A stretch of DNA of 64,000 nt from UBA3700 sp964478025 (GCA_964478025.1 CAYZGK010000006.1:15251-79250); one strand, 5' to 3'. Counted from the stretch's first letter, positions 8,935 through 17,763 are shown. The notes: generated by a model not told the origin, from the letters alone. Numbers and translations are program-made.

Positions 8935-9422
8935 TGTTATCTGAAAAGGCGACAAATTTAACAGTAAAATTGTGTAGTGAAATAAAAAGCACTGTAGGTG
9001 GCAAAGATTTTAAAATATTGTCATGGGAAGAAATTGCTAAAATTGCTGGCCTTGATGGTGTAGATGAAGATTTAAAGCAAACTTTTGAAGAATTAAGATT
9101 AAATCAATGCATTGTACAAAAATACAAGGATGATGAAGAAGTTTGTTTTGCACTAACTGATAAAGCCATTTTATTAAAACAAGATTTAGATACAATGGAA
9201 AAGGTTAAAAAGAATGAAATTTCTACGCCTATTGTAAAAACAGATGACGAAGGAAACTCTGTGGTTGTTTTACCTAAGAGTAATCACGAATTACAAAAAC
9301 AATATCAACCAAAAACTAAAGTTTCGCAAAAGGTTTCAATGTTCTTTACAGGACTTTTTGGTGGGGCTGTTGGTGGAGCTTTAGTTTATGGTATAATATA
9401 TCTATTAACAATACTTTTGTAG
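8934..9422 (+). CDS. Winged-helix-like protein with C-terminal membrane tail (paralogue 1)
   Basis: A 162-residue protein of unrecognised family. The first 80 residues look like a small winged-helix fold (SWEEIAKIAG...LKQTFEELRLNQCIVQKY...EVCFALTDKAILLKQ), followed by a charged linker and one transmembrane helix at the very end (about 135-160, MFFTGLFGGAVGGALVYGIIYLLTILL). This predicts a tail-anchored cytoplasmic domain at the membrane. It overlaps hom by one base and is followed after 7 bp by a shorter protein of the same architecture. Function unknown. Confidence 0.75.
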   Translation: MLSEKATNLTVKLCSEIKSTVGGKDFKILSWEEIAKIAGLDGVDEDLKQTFEELRLNQCIVQKYKDDEEVCFALTDKAILLKQDLDTMEKVKKNEISTPIVKTDDEGNSVVVLPKSNHELQKQYQPKTKVSQKVSMFFTGLFGGAVGGALVYGIIYLLTILL

Positions 9423-9429
9423 AGGAAAT

Positions 9430-9792
9430 ATGCTAAACAAGAAAACAAAGGCTTTAATGAAAGTTGTATATAATAAGGCTATCGTAAAAGATGGTAATTG
9501 TTTGGTTAGCGAAATGGATTTATTATCTAACATTCCATATAAAACAGATTTTAATAGAGAAGATTTAGCTCCATCTATGAAATCCTTATCTAATGAGGGA
9601 TATTTTGAAGTTATTGAAACTGAAAAGAATGGAGATACTTACTATTGTATTACTCTTCAACAAGCAGGTTATGATTTTTCAAGACAAATAGCTGCTGAAA
9701 AAAGACAAATAAAAATGAAAATAATATTAACTGTTGCGGGTGTAATTTTGGCTTTCTTCTTAAAGCAAATATTACAAGCAATAGCAGGATAA
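9430..9792 (+). CDS. Winged-helix-like protein with C-terminal membrane tail (paralogue 2)
   Basis: A 120-residue protein with the same layout as its upstream neighbour: an N-terminal winged-helix-like part (SEMDLLSNIPYKTDF, LAPSMKSLSNEGYFEVIETEKNGDTYYCITLQQAGYDF) and a C-terminal transmembrane helix (IILTVAGVILAFFLKQILQAI). The two appear to be ancient paralogues. The order hom, paralogue 1, paralogue 2, THUMP methyltransferase is tightly packed and so probably one operon. No function can be assigned from sequence. Confidence 0.75.
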   Translation: MLNKKTKALMKVVYNKAIVKDGNCLVSEMDLLSNIPYKTDFNREDLAPSMKSLSNEGYFEVIETEKNGDTYYCITLQQAGYDFSRQIAAEKRQIKMKIILTVAGVILAFFLKQILQAIAG

Positions 9793-9793
9793 T

Positions 9794-10930
9794 ATGGAAA
9801 TATTAATTCCAGTTGCAACAGGAATAGAATCCGTTGTAAAAAGACAATTATATAAATTAGGTTATGAAGATACTAAAGCTATTAATGGTAGAATTGCTGT
9901 TAATGGCGATTTTTTTGATATAGCAAGATTAAATGTTTTTTTAAGAAGTGGAGAAAGAGTTTTACTAGTACTTGGAAAATTCCACGCAGAAAGTTTTGAT
10001 GAATTATATAGTGGAGTAAATCAAATAAATTGGGAAGATTATTTATCTAAACATGCAAAAATCTTAATTGATGGAAAGGCAGTAAAGAGTAAACTTGGCG
10101 CAATAAAAGCAAGTGGTGGTATAGTTAAAAAGGCTATAGCAAATAGACTAGTTAAGGCATATGGCCTTCATAGTGATTATATTGTTGAAAGTGGAGAAAG
10201 AGTAATTGTTGGTGTGTCTATTTATGAAGACGATGTAACAATAACTATAGATACTTCAGGCGATGGATTACATAAAAGAGGATATAGATCGCTTGCGTAT
10301 TCAGCTCCACTAAAAGAAACGACAGCAGCTGCTATGATAGATATGTCATACTACCACAAAGATAAAATGTTTGCTGACCTTTTTTGTGGTAGTGGTACAC
10401 TTCCTATTGAATGTGCTATGAAAGCATTAAACATAGCACCAGGTAAAAATAGGGATTTTGATTTTAAAAATTGGATATGTACTCCTAAAAATGCATTAGA
10501 AAGTGCACTTATAGAAGCAAAAGATTTAGAAAAGTTAGATACAAAACTAGAAATTTTTGCTTCAGATATTAATCCAAAAGCAATATCTATTGCAAAATAC
10601 CATGCAAAGCAAGCTGGAGTTGAAAGATATATTCATTTTAAAGAAATGGACATGAGAAAATTTACTCAGGAAACACCCTTTGGCGTTATGATTTCAAATC
10701 CTCCTTATGCTGAAAGATTAGGGGAAGTTGATGAAGTAAAAGCTTTATATAAAGATTTAGGCAAAGTATATAAGAGTTTACCTGATTGGAATATGTATAT
10801 ACTAACTGGGTTTAAAGGCCCATTTGAAAAAATAATTGGTAAAAATGCAGATAAAAAATGCAGAATATTTAATGCAAATATTGAATGTTGGTATTATTCT
10901 TATTTAAGTAAAAATAAACCAAGTAATTAA
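9794..10930 (+). CDS. THUMP-domain class I SAM-dependent RNA methyltransferase (RlmL N-terminal/YpsC type)
   Basis: An N-terminal THUMP RNA-binding region (about 1-160) is followed by the linker GLHKRGYR typical of this family and a Rossmann methyltransferase domain with motif I FADLFCGSGTLPIE and the catalytic SNPPYAERLGE (NPPY, used for N2-guanine or N6-adenine methylation). It corresponds to the half of E. coli RlmL that makes m2G2445 in 23S rRNA; that target is inferred. Length of 378 residues is normal for the Bacillota form. It starts one base after the preceding stop. Confidence 0.9.
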   Translation: MEILIPVATGIESVVKRQLYKLGYEDTKAINGRIAVNGDFFDIARLNVFLRSGERVLLVLGKFHAESFDELYSGVNQINWEDYLSKHAKILIDGKAVKSKLGAIKASGGIVKKAIANRLVKAYGLHSDYIVESGERVIVGVSIYEDDVTITIDTSGDGLHKRGYRSLAYSAPLKETTAAAMIDMSYYHKDKMFADLFCGSGTLPIECAMKALNIAPGKNRDFDFKNWICTPKNALESALIEAKDLEKLDTKLEIFASDINPKAISIAKYHAKQAGVERYIHFKEMDMRKFTQETPFGVMISNPPYAERLGEVDEVKALYKDLGKVYKSLPDWNMYILTGFKGPFEKIIGKNADKKCRIFNANIECWYYSYLSKNKPSN

Positions 10931-10942
10931 AGAGAGAATAAT

Positions 10943-11917
10943 ATGAGAAAAATTTCTATTGAAAAAATATCTATATATTTTAGTGTTATATGTGCAATTG
11001 TGTTTTGCATTATTGGCATGAATTTTATAAATAACAATATAAATTACGCTTATGCAATGAGTATAGAAGTTAAAGATGTTAATGGAAACACATATACAAT
11101 AGAAGCGGAAACTAGTGATTCTATTGATACTATAAAGATAAAAATAGAGGAAAAGTCTGGAATAAGTGTAGATAGACAAAGAATAATATATGCAGGGAAG
11201 GAATTACAGGATGGAATGACTCTTGCGGATTATAACTATCAAAAAGGAAATAGATTACATCTTGTTTTAAAATCAACAAGTTGCAGCCATGAATTAAGTT
11301 TAGTTAATGAAATAGCAGCGACTTGTGTTAATACAGGGACAAGAGCCTATTATACATGTTCTAAATGTTCAAAGAAGTTTGAAGATGAAAATGGAACTAC
11401 AGAAATAACAAATGTAGAGTCTCTTACAATAGCTATAAATGAGAACAATCATTCATATATTTTTGTAGAAGAAGTTTTAGCAACAGAAACAACAAAAGGA
11501 CAAAAGGCGCACTATGACTGTGCAAATTGTCATAAGCATTTTGATAGTAATTATAATATTTTATCCGACTTGGATCTTGAGATACCTGTTTTACAAAGGA
11601 AATATATAGTTAATATAGATGGCGGAAGTGGATCTAACACTTACATTGAAGGACAAGAAATAACAATTACTGCAAATAAAGCTCAAGAGGGTATGGTTTT
11701 TGTTGCATGGGAAAATGAAAATGGCGAAATTATAAGTAGTAGTGAAACTTATACCTTTTTAGTCTCAAAAGATACAACACTAACTGCCGTATATGAAAAA
11801 AATAGCGTGCTTTTGCCTTGGCAAATTGCGTATATAGTTGTTGGAAGTGTAATAGTTTTAGGCGCAATTGTTTTTACTATTATTTGGTTTAGTCTTAAGA
11901 AAAAATCTAAGAATTAA
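10943..11917 (+). CDS. Secreted, membrane-anchored protein with a ubiquitin domain
   Basis: Residues 1-38 are a signal peptide ending NYAYA. Residues about 39-110 align along their full length with eukaryotic ubiquitin. Conserved positions include the Lys equivalents K27, K29, K33, K48 (YAGKEL) and K63 (DYNYQKGN), the I44 equivalent in RIIYAGK, and H68/V70 in LHLVLK. The C-terminal RLRGG tail is absent (LHLVLKSTS continues into the next domain), so it cannot be conjugated like ubiquitin. Next come two CxxC-containing modules (SCSHE...YYTCSKCSKKF and YDCANCHKHF), an InlB-type beta repeat (GGSGSNTYIEGQEITITA...FVAWENENGE), and a C-terminal transmembrane helix with a KKKSKN tail. It is therefore displayed on the outer surface. 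It starts 12 bp after the methyltransferase stop with AGAGAG upstream. Whether it acts on a eukaryotic host is speculation. Confidence 0.88.
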   Translation: MRKISIEKISIYFSVICAIVFCIIGMNFINNNINYAYAMSIEVKDVNGNTYTIEAETSDSIDTIKIKIEEKSGISVDRQRIIYAGKELQDGMTLADYNYQKGNRLHLVLKSTSCSHELSLVNEIAATCVNTGTRAYYTCSKCSKKFEDENGTTEITNVESLTIAINENNHSYIFVEEVLATETTKGQKAHYDCANCHKHFDSNYNILSDLDLEIPVLQRKYIVNIDGGSGSNTYIEGQEITITANKAQEGMVFVAWENENGEIISSSETYTFLVSKDTTLTAVYEKNSVLLPWQIAYIVVGSVIVLGAIVFTIIWFSLKKKSKN

Positions 11918-12214
11918 TTTTTATAAATAAGTTAAATTGCAAAATAATGTCTTTTGCCTTTTTTATACCTAAATCTTCGTTTTGTGTAATATTTTACATT
12001 TTACGAATTCGTTTTGTGTAATATTTTACATTTTACGAAAAAAATTAAAAAACCATAAGTTTGACTTTTAAAATAAATAGATAAAAAGAGTTTAATTTTT
12101 AAGTACCAAAATAGGGGCTTAATTTTCTTGCGTTATTGCTTATAATATTTTAGCTGCGGTTATAAGGCATATTATGGCCTAGGCAAAAAAATACAAAAAG
12201 GGAGGGTATTTTAT
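11918..12214. other. Intergenic region before sbcDC
   Basis: No gene seen. It holds two 32-bp tandem repeats (listed separately), a TATAAT at 12141-12146 without a good -35 box, and the strong ribosome site GGGAGG of sbcD. No clear terminator for the upstream operon. Confidence 0.6.
11976..12039. repeat. Two perfect 32-bp tandem repeats with internal dyads, operator-like
   Basis: Units 11976-12007 and 12008-12039 are identical. Each begins TTCGT and ends ACGAA and contains the inner dyad TGTAA-TATT-TTACA. A tandem pair of palindromic sites about 180-240 bp upstream of sbcD suggests protein binding. It does not match the Bacillus LexA box. Confidence 0.85.
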
Positions 12215-13336
12215 ATGAAGTTTATTCATTTGGCCGATTTACATTTAGGCAAGAAAATTGCAGATTATGATTTAGAAGCTGTTCAGAAAGATGCTTTAGA
12301 TCAAATAGTTAAATTAACTATTGATAAAAACATTGAAGCTGTAGTAATAGCAGGTGATGTTTATGATTCAAAAACCCCATCAGCCTCAGCTACGACTTTA
12401 CTTGATGAATTTTTATCTAATTTACACAAGCATAATAAGAAAGTTTTAATGATATCAGGTAATCATGATCAAGAAGATAAGTTGCACTTTGGTTCTAAAA
12501 TTTTTAAAAATGATGGAATTCATATAGTAACTCGTGTTTTAGATTCAATTACTCCAGTTGTTATTGATGATGTTAATTTTTATTTATTACCATTTGTAAA
12601 TAAATATGATGTAAAAAATGCTTTTGGCTTAGACAGTATTGATAGTTTAGAAGCAGCAATTTCTTACGTAATTAACAAAATGAATATAGATAAGTCTAAG
12701 AAAAATGTAATTATATCTCATCAAGCAGTGGTCGGTTCATCAAAAGAAAAACCTGCTGGAAGTGAAATGTCTATTCAAATAGATAAAGATGGGTTTATTG
12801 GTGGAGAGGATTGTATATCTCAAAATTTATATAAAGATTTTAATTATGTTGCACTAGGACATATTCATAAGCCTATGAATTTATCTAAAAATGTAAGATA
12901 TCCTGGTGCTTTACTTAAGTATCATAAAGATGAAGCTGGTTATGAAAAGACATTTACCATTGTTGATACAAGTGATTTTTCTATAGAGGAAGTACCATTT
13001 ACTCCACTAAGGGATGTTGTAATGCTAGAAGGAAAGTATGATGAAGTAAAAACTCATATTGAGTATAAAAATGATTTTGTATTCTTTAAATTAGCAGATA
13101 CTGATTATATAAGTGAAGTAATGAGTAAGTTAAAGAGTATATTTCCTTTTGCATGTAACATTTCATATAGTGTAGCTAAACATAATTATACAAGTACAGC
13201 ACGCTATGAAAATGTAGAGGAAGTATCCAAATTTGATTTATTTAATGATTTATATAAAACAATGAAGGATAGTGATTTAAATCAAAATCAAAAAGATATT
13301 ATTAGTAATCTTATAAAAGAAGTTTGGGGGGAATAG
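12215..13336 (+). CDS. sbcD: Exonuclease subunit SbcD (Mre11-type nuclease)
   Basis: The metal-dependent nuclease subunit of SbcCD, which opens hairpins and removes protein-blocked DNA ends. The five phosphoesterase motifs are visible: ADLHLGK (D8, H10), AGDVYDSKTP, SGNHDQ, ISHQAV and GHIHKP. The length of 373 residues is usual. The start follows a strong GGGAGG site. It ends three bases before sbcC, whose ribosome site lies inside its last codons, as expected for a stoichiometric complex. Confidence 0.97.
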   Translation: MKFIHLADLHLGKKIADYDLEAVQKDALDQIVKLTIDKNIEAVVIAGDVYDSKTPSASATTLLDEFLSNLHKHNKKVLMISGNHDQEDKLHFGSKIFKNDGIHIVTRVLDSITPVVIDDVNFYLLPFVNKYDVKNAFGLDSIDSLEAAISYVINKMNIDKSKKNVIISHQAVVGSSKEKPAGSEMSIQIDKDGFIGGEDCISQNLYKDFNYVALGHIHKPMNLSKNVRYPGALLKYHKDEAGYEKTFTIVDTSDFSIEEVPFTPLRDVVMLEGKYDEVKTHIEYKNDFVFFKLADTDYISEVMSKLKSIFPFACNISYSVAKHNYTSTARYENVEEVSKFDLFNDLYKTMKDSDLNQNQKDIISNLIKEVWGE

Positions 13337-13338
13337 TT

Positions 13339-16300
13339 ATGAAGCCAATTAGATTAGAATTTCAAGCTTTTTTAAGCTATAAAAACAATACAGTAATCGA
13401 TTTTACTAATTTAGAAAACTCAATATTCTTAATAGATGGTGATACTGGAGCAGGTAAAACCACTATTTTTGATGCGATGTGTTATGCTCTTTATGGAGAG
13501 GCTAGTGATAGCGCTAGAGGAAGTAATTTTAAGTCAGATTATGCAGACAAAGATGTAGAAAGCTTTGTTAAATTTACATTTGAAGAACAAGGAGAGGTTT
13601 ATCAAGTAACAAGATATCCTGCATATAATAGAGATAAAAAGAGAAAAGGTAAGGAAGAGGGAGATATTCGCGAGCCTGAAAAGACAGAATTATTACTTCC
13701 TGATAATAAAACATTAACTAAAATAAAAGAGGTAAACGCAAAGATAATTGAAATAGTAAAACTAAAAGTAGAACAATTTAGAAATACTATAATGATTGGT
13801 CAAAATAAGTTTGCTGAATTAATTCGCTCTGACACAAAAGCAAGAAAGTCTTTATTCCAGGAGATTTTGAAGACTCAAAAATTTGGAGAATTTCAAGGAA
13901 AACTTAAAGAATTATGTGACAAAGCCACACAAGAAGTTAAAGATGCAAATATTAAGATAGATGTAGAACTTAAAGGGTATAAAACTGATAACGAGGAATT
14001 ATCAGCAAAATTAAGTAAAGATAATCCAAGTGATAACGATTTTGATATCTTATCTAATTTGATAATTTTAGATTTAAAAGAATTAGAAAATAAATTAAAT
14101 AAACAAAAAGCAAACAAAGAGATTGAAGATAAAAAACTTAAGGATTTAAATGTTCAATTAAGTAAAGTAAAAGAAAATAATGATCATTATAATTCATTTA
14201 ATGACCACAACTATAAACTAAAAGAATTAGAAAAGCAAAAAGCTAAATATGATGATTTAGGAAAAACAATTGATAGTTACGATGATTCTAAAAAATCATA
14301 TGATAAATACAAAGATTATTTAGATAAAAAAGATTTACTAAATGAGAAAGAAAAGAAACTAAATGAAAAAGAAACGGAATTAAAAGATTTTAGTTCTGAT
14401 TTTGAAACCGCTAAAAATAATAACGATAAAGTAGATGGACTTGAACAATCCAATATTTCTTTAAGAAAAGAAATAGGCGATTTAGAAAACTTATTAATAG
14501 ATTTTAATTCGTTGGAAAAAGAAAAAGATGCAAAAAAAGACAAAGAACAATCAATTGAAACTAATAACAAAAACCTTGCAGGTTTAGAGACCGAACAAAA
14601 AACTATTTCTAAAAAATTAGAGGAATTAAACAATTTTAATAAGTCTAACAAAGAAGCTAATGTTAACTTAAATGAAATAAAAAACAATTTAGATGGTATA
14701 GAAAAGGAGATAGAAGAGTTAAAGAAATATAACGAGAAATTCAAATCGCTTTTGGAGGACGAAAAAACTTTAAAAGTTAAAGAGGAAGAAATACAAAAAT
14801 TAACTAAAGAGGTTTTATTAAAAGAAAGATTATACAATGAATTGAATTTGGCATATAAAAATAGTATGGCTGGTATTTTGGCATCGAATCTTAAGGAAGG
14901 AGATCCTTGTCCAGTATGTGGGGCTATTCACCATACAAAACTTGCTAAGAAAGTTGTGGAAGATATTAGTGAGGAAAAAGTAAATAGTGCATCGAAAGAT
15001 AAAGATGATGCTAAGGAAAAGTATAATAAAGCCATAGCAGATTTTGCCGCAAATAATAATTCTTTGAAGAAAAGTTTAGAAGATTTGTTTAAGGAAGGAC
15101 AATCTTTATTTAATGTTGTTGTTAATAAAAATAATCTTGAAGGTCTTATTGAAGACAAAGAAAAACAATTATTAGATTTAAAAGCAAATAAGATTTCGGA
15201 AAAAGAAAAATTAGAAGAAATTTCTAAACAAATGAAAGAGAATGAAGAAGAAATAGTTGAATTAGAAGAAGCTAAAGATTCAAATAAAAAAGATATAGAT
15301 GGTATCAAAAATAGTTTGGCAACAATAAATGGTACATTAGAAAAAGTAGATGAAAGAATAAAAGACCTAAGTACTAAGTTAAATGGTCAAAATAAAGAAC
15401 AACTTGAAACAAATATAAAAAGTAGAGAAAAAACTATAGAAAGTAATAAGAAATTAATTGGAGACTATCAAAAAGCCTATAGCGAAGCAAATAATAAAAA
15501 AACTGGGTTAAATCAATCAATAAAGGATTTAAAAGAGGAAATAGAAAAATTAACACCTATGGTTAATAAACTTGAGGCCGAATATAAGGATTTAGTATTA
15601 AAAACAAAATTAAAAGATATTGACAAAATTGTAGAGGTAATAGAAAAAAATATTGATACTATTGAATCTTCAAAAGTTGAGTTAAATTCATATAATAGTG
15701 ATTTAAAATTAAAACAAGGTTTGTATGATTCAGATATTAAAAATGGTTATGATAAACTTGTACTTATAGATGAAAAAGAAGCTAATGAAAATGTAGATAA
15801 GCAACAAATTGTTGTTAATGAATTAGAAAAAATCTTAAGTGTGCTAAATAGTGATTATAAAAATAATAAAGATAGATTTGATAATTATGTAAAAACCTGC
15901 AAAACAATAAAGGATAAAAATAATAATGTATCGGATTTGCAAAATTTATCAGATGTAGCTTCAGGTAAAGTTAATGGTAAGGAAAAACTTGATTTTGAAA
16001 CCTATTATCAATCTCAAATATTTGATAATATATTGCAACAAGCCAACAATAGATTGAATATTATGACTGATGGTGTATATTCTATGCAAAGACATGATTC
16101 TAGTGAAGATAAATCAAACAGTGCCCTTGATATAGATATTTTTGATACTAATACAGGCAAGATAAGATCCGCAAATAGTTTGTCTGGCGGTGAAATATTT
16201 ATGGCATCACTTTCTTTGGCTTTAGGATTTTCAGAGATTTCTAGAACGAAGTCTGGAGCTCACGAACTTGATTGTATGTTTATAGATGAAGGATTTGGAA

Positions 16301-16476
16301 CGTTAGATGATGAAACATTAAAAGTAGTTATGAAAGTTTTAAATCAACTATCACAAGAAGCTAATAGAACTATCGGTATAATATCTCACGTTTCTGAATT
16401 AAGAGATGTAATATCTAAACAAATTCATGTTACTAAAGATAAGTTTAATGGTTCAACATTAAAGATGATTGTTTAA
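13339..16476 (+). CDS. sbcC: Exonuclease subunit SbcC (Rad50-type SMC ATPase)
   Basis: The ATPase and DNA-tethering subunit partnered with SbcD. It has an N-terminal Walker A (DGDTGAGKTT, about 34-42), two very long Lys/Glu-rich coiled-coil arms, a zinc-hook CPVC at C524/C527 in the middle (GDPCPVCGAIHH), and C-terminal signature LSGGE (about 948-952) and Walker B (CMFIDEGFGTLD). The 1045-residue length is normal. The ATG at 13339 begins the conserved MKPIRLEFQAFLSY; an upstream TTG in frame lies inside sbcD and is rejected. Confidence 0.97.
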   Translation: MKPIRLEFQAFLSYKNNTVIDFTNLENSIFLIDGDTGAGKTTIFDAMCYALYGEASDSARGSNFKSDYADKDVESFVKFTFEEQGEVYQVTRYPAYNRDKKRKGKEEGDIREPEKTELLLPDNKTLTKIKEVNAKIIEIVKLKVEQFRNTIMIGQNKFAELIRSDTKARKSLFQEILKTQKFGEFQGKLKELCDKATQEVKDANIKIDVELKGYKTDNEELSAKLSKDNPSDNDFDILSNLIILDLKELENKLNKQKANKEIEDKKLKDLNVQLSKVKENNDHYNSFNDHNYKLKELEKQKAKYDDLGKTIDSYDDSKKSYDKYKDYLDKKDLLNEKEKKLNEKETELKDFSSDFETAKNNNDKVDGLEQSNISLRKEIGDLENLLIDFNSLEKEKDAKKDKEQSIETNNKNLAGLETEQKTISKKLEELNNFNKSNKEANVNLNEIKNNLDGIEKEIEELKKYNEKFKSLLEDEKTLKVKEEEIQKLTKEVLLKERLYNELNLAYKNSMAGILASNLKEGDPCPVCGAIHHTKLAKKVVEDISEEKVNSASKDKDDAKEKYNKAIADFAANNNSLKKSLEDLFKEGQSLFNVVVNKNNLEGLIEDKEKQLLDLKANKISEKEKLEEISKQMKENEEEIVELEEAKDSNKKDIDGIKNSLATINGTLEKVDERIKDLSTKLNGQNKEQLETNIKSREKTIESNKKLIGDYQKAYSEANNKKTGLNQSIKDLKEEIEKLTPMVNKLEAEYKDLVLKTKLKDIDKIVEVIEKNIDTIESSKVELNSYNSDLKLKQGLYDSDIKNGYDKLVLIDEKEANENVDKQQIVVNELEKILSVLNSDYKNNKDRFDNYVKTCKTIKDKNNNVSDLQNLSDVASGKVNGKEKLDFETYYQSQIFDNILQQANNRLNIMTDGVYSMQRHDSSEDKSNSALDIDIFDTNTGKIRSANSLSGGEIFMASLSLALGFSEISRTKSGAHELDCMFIDEGFGTLDDETLKVVMKVLNQLSQEANRTIGIISHVSELRDVISKQIHVTKDKFNGSTLKMIV

Positions 16477-16498
16477 AAAATATTGAATTTTAAAACAT

Positions 16499-16573
16499 AA
16501 AATAACCTCTAAAGTCGAAGAGAACTGTCTACTAGATAGGAGTCAGTCATAAAAAACTAATGAGGTTATTTTT
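16499..16573. other. Long hairpin with internal stem, possible terminator or small structured element
   Basis: AAAATAACCTC (16499-16509) pairs with GAGGTTATTTT (from 16562) across about 52 bases that contain a second hairpin (CTGTCT-ACT-AGATAG, about 16525-16539). A T run follows the outer stem. It could end sbcDC transcription or be a remnant of a small inserted element; I cannot decide. Confidence 0.5.
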
Positions 16574-16577
16574 AATG

Positions 16578-16597
16578 CTGGAATTTACTTTTTCAAA
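16578..16597 (+). repeat. Short dispersed repeat (TGGAATTTACTTTTTCAA), left of Fic gene
   Basis: The same sequence recurs in the same orientation at 17821-17840 and 17864-17882, with a partial copy near 17851, so this repeat brackets the Fic gene and its operators. It is the left boundary of what looks like an inserted accessory patch. Confidence 0.7.
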
Positions 16598-16628
16598 TAT
16601 TGCTTAATGATTTTATTCTCGTAATAGA

Positions 16629-16666
16629 TTGATTATTCTCGTAAAATAGGATATAATTTACGAGAA
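16629..16666 (+). promoter_or_regulatory. Fic gene promoter overlapped by a TTCTCGTAAA dyad operator
   Basis: TTGATT (16629-16634), 17 bp, TATAAT (16652-16657) forms the promoter. TTCTCGTAAA (16636-16645) and its inverse TTTACGAGAA (16657-16666) flank the -10 box, with an extra half-site at 16616-16624. Such an arrangement predicts repression, probably by the Fic protein's own winged-helix domain. Confidence 0.75.
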
Positions 16667-16676
16667 AGGAGATAAA

Positions 16677-17726
16677 ATGAGAGAATTTGACTATAAAAAA
16701 ATTGTTAATTATAAATGGGATAGCATAGTTGTTGAGTATCTTGCCAAAATTCATGAGATGAAAGGTCGACAAGAGTTATATCTTTCTCAAAAAGAACTTG
16801 AACTTAAAAGACTTGTTGAGATTGCAAAAATTCAAAGTACGGAAGCAAGTAATGCTATTGAAGGTATAGGCACAAGCGAAGCAAGATTAAAACAATTAAT
16901 TATGCAAAAAACGACACCAAGAAATCGAAACGAAAAAGAGATTGCAGGTTATCGTGATGCTCTTGCAATAATTCATGAAAACTTTGAGTATATTCCAATA
17001 ACTCCTAATTATATTTTACAATTGCATAAGATACTTTATTCTCATAATCCAGAAGTTAACTTTGGTGGTTGTTTTAAAAACTCTCAAAACGAGATAACTG
17101 CTGTAGATGAAAAGGGCAATAAGACTGTTTTGTTTACGCCTCTTGACCCATTTGAAACACCAATGGCAATAGAAAATCTTTGTAAAACATTCAATGAAGC
17201 AATTGAAGATGGAATAGTAGATTCGCTTCTTTTAATTCCCATATTCATACACGATTTTCTATGTATACATCCTTTTCGTGATGGCAATGGTAGAATGAGT
17301 AGGCTTTTGACAACATTACTTCTTTATCGCTCAGGATATTTTGTAGGGAAGTATATATCTCTTGAAAATAAAATTGCAAAATATAAAGATTTATATTATG
17401 ACGCATTATATGATAGTCAAATTGGTTGGCATGAAGAAAAAGATGATCCAACTCCTTTTATAAAATATATGCTTATGATAATACTTTCTGCTTATAACGA
17501 TTTTGAGGAAAGACTAAGCCTAGTTAGTAAAAAACAAACATCAGAAGAACTTGTTGAAAGAGCTTTTGAAACAAAAATTGGTAAATTAACAAAATCAGAT
17601 ATTGCTGAATTATGTCCTACAATATCTATAAGTGCAGTTGAGAAAGCAATTGCGGCTTTAATAAGGATAGGAAAAGTAAAAAAATATGGTCAAGGCAAGA
17701 ATACATATTATGTGCTGTTAAAGTAA
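16677..17726 (+). CDS. Fic-domain AMPylase-type protein with winged-helix C-terminus
   Basis: A Fic/DOC enzyme expected to transfer AMP (or another nucleotide moiety) from ATP onto a target protein. The catalytic loop HPFRDGNGRMSR is complete (His first, Arg last). The N-terminal SNAIEG matches the autoinhibitory (S/T)xxxE(G/N) motif, so the protein is probably self-inhibited (class II). The N-terminal part is of the Fic_N type, and residues about 280-349 form a winged helix (LTKSDIAELCPTISISAVEKAIAAL...GKNTYYVLL). Length 349. AAAGGAG lies just before the ATG. It stands alone, with the same dyad both upstream and downstream, as an autoregulated accessory gene. Confidence 0.93.
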   Translation: MREFDYKKIVNYKWDSIVVEYLAKIHEMKGRQELYLSQKELELKRLVEIAKIQSTEASNAIEGIGTSEARLKQLIMQKTTPRNRNEKEIAGYRDALAIIHENFEYIPITPNYILQLHKILYSHNPEVNFGGCFKNSQNEITAVDEKGNKTVLFTPLDPFETPMAIENLCKTFNEAIEDGIVDSLLLIPIFIHDFLCIHPFRDGNGRMSRLLTTLLLYRSGYFVGKYISLENKIAKYKDLYYDALYDSQIGWHEEKDDPTPFIKYMLMIILSAYNDFEERLSLVSKKQTSEELVERAFETKIGKLTKSDIAELCPTISISAVEKAIAALIRIGKVKKYGQGKNTYYVLLK

Positions 17727-17763
17727 TTATTCTCGTAAATTTAGTATATTTTACGAGAATAAT
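17726..17763. promoter_or_regulatory. Perfect 14-bp dyad downstream of the Fic gene
   Basis: 17726-17739 and 17750-17763 are perfect inverse arms with the core TTCTCGTAAA/TTTACGAGAA, the same half-sites as in the promoter. It begins on the last base of the stop codon. It may be a second operator or, as RNA, a stem, but it lacks a T tract. Confidence 0.8.

Noticed and set aside
14316..14837. Long Ser/Phe-rich minus-strand frame inside sbcC
   Set aside because: It is the antisense shadow of the Lys/Glu-rich coiled coil; no ribosome site or family similarity.
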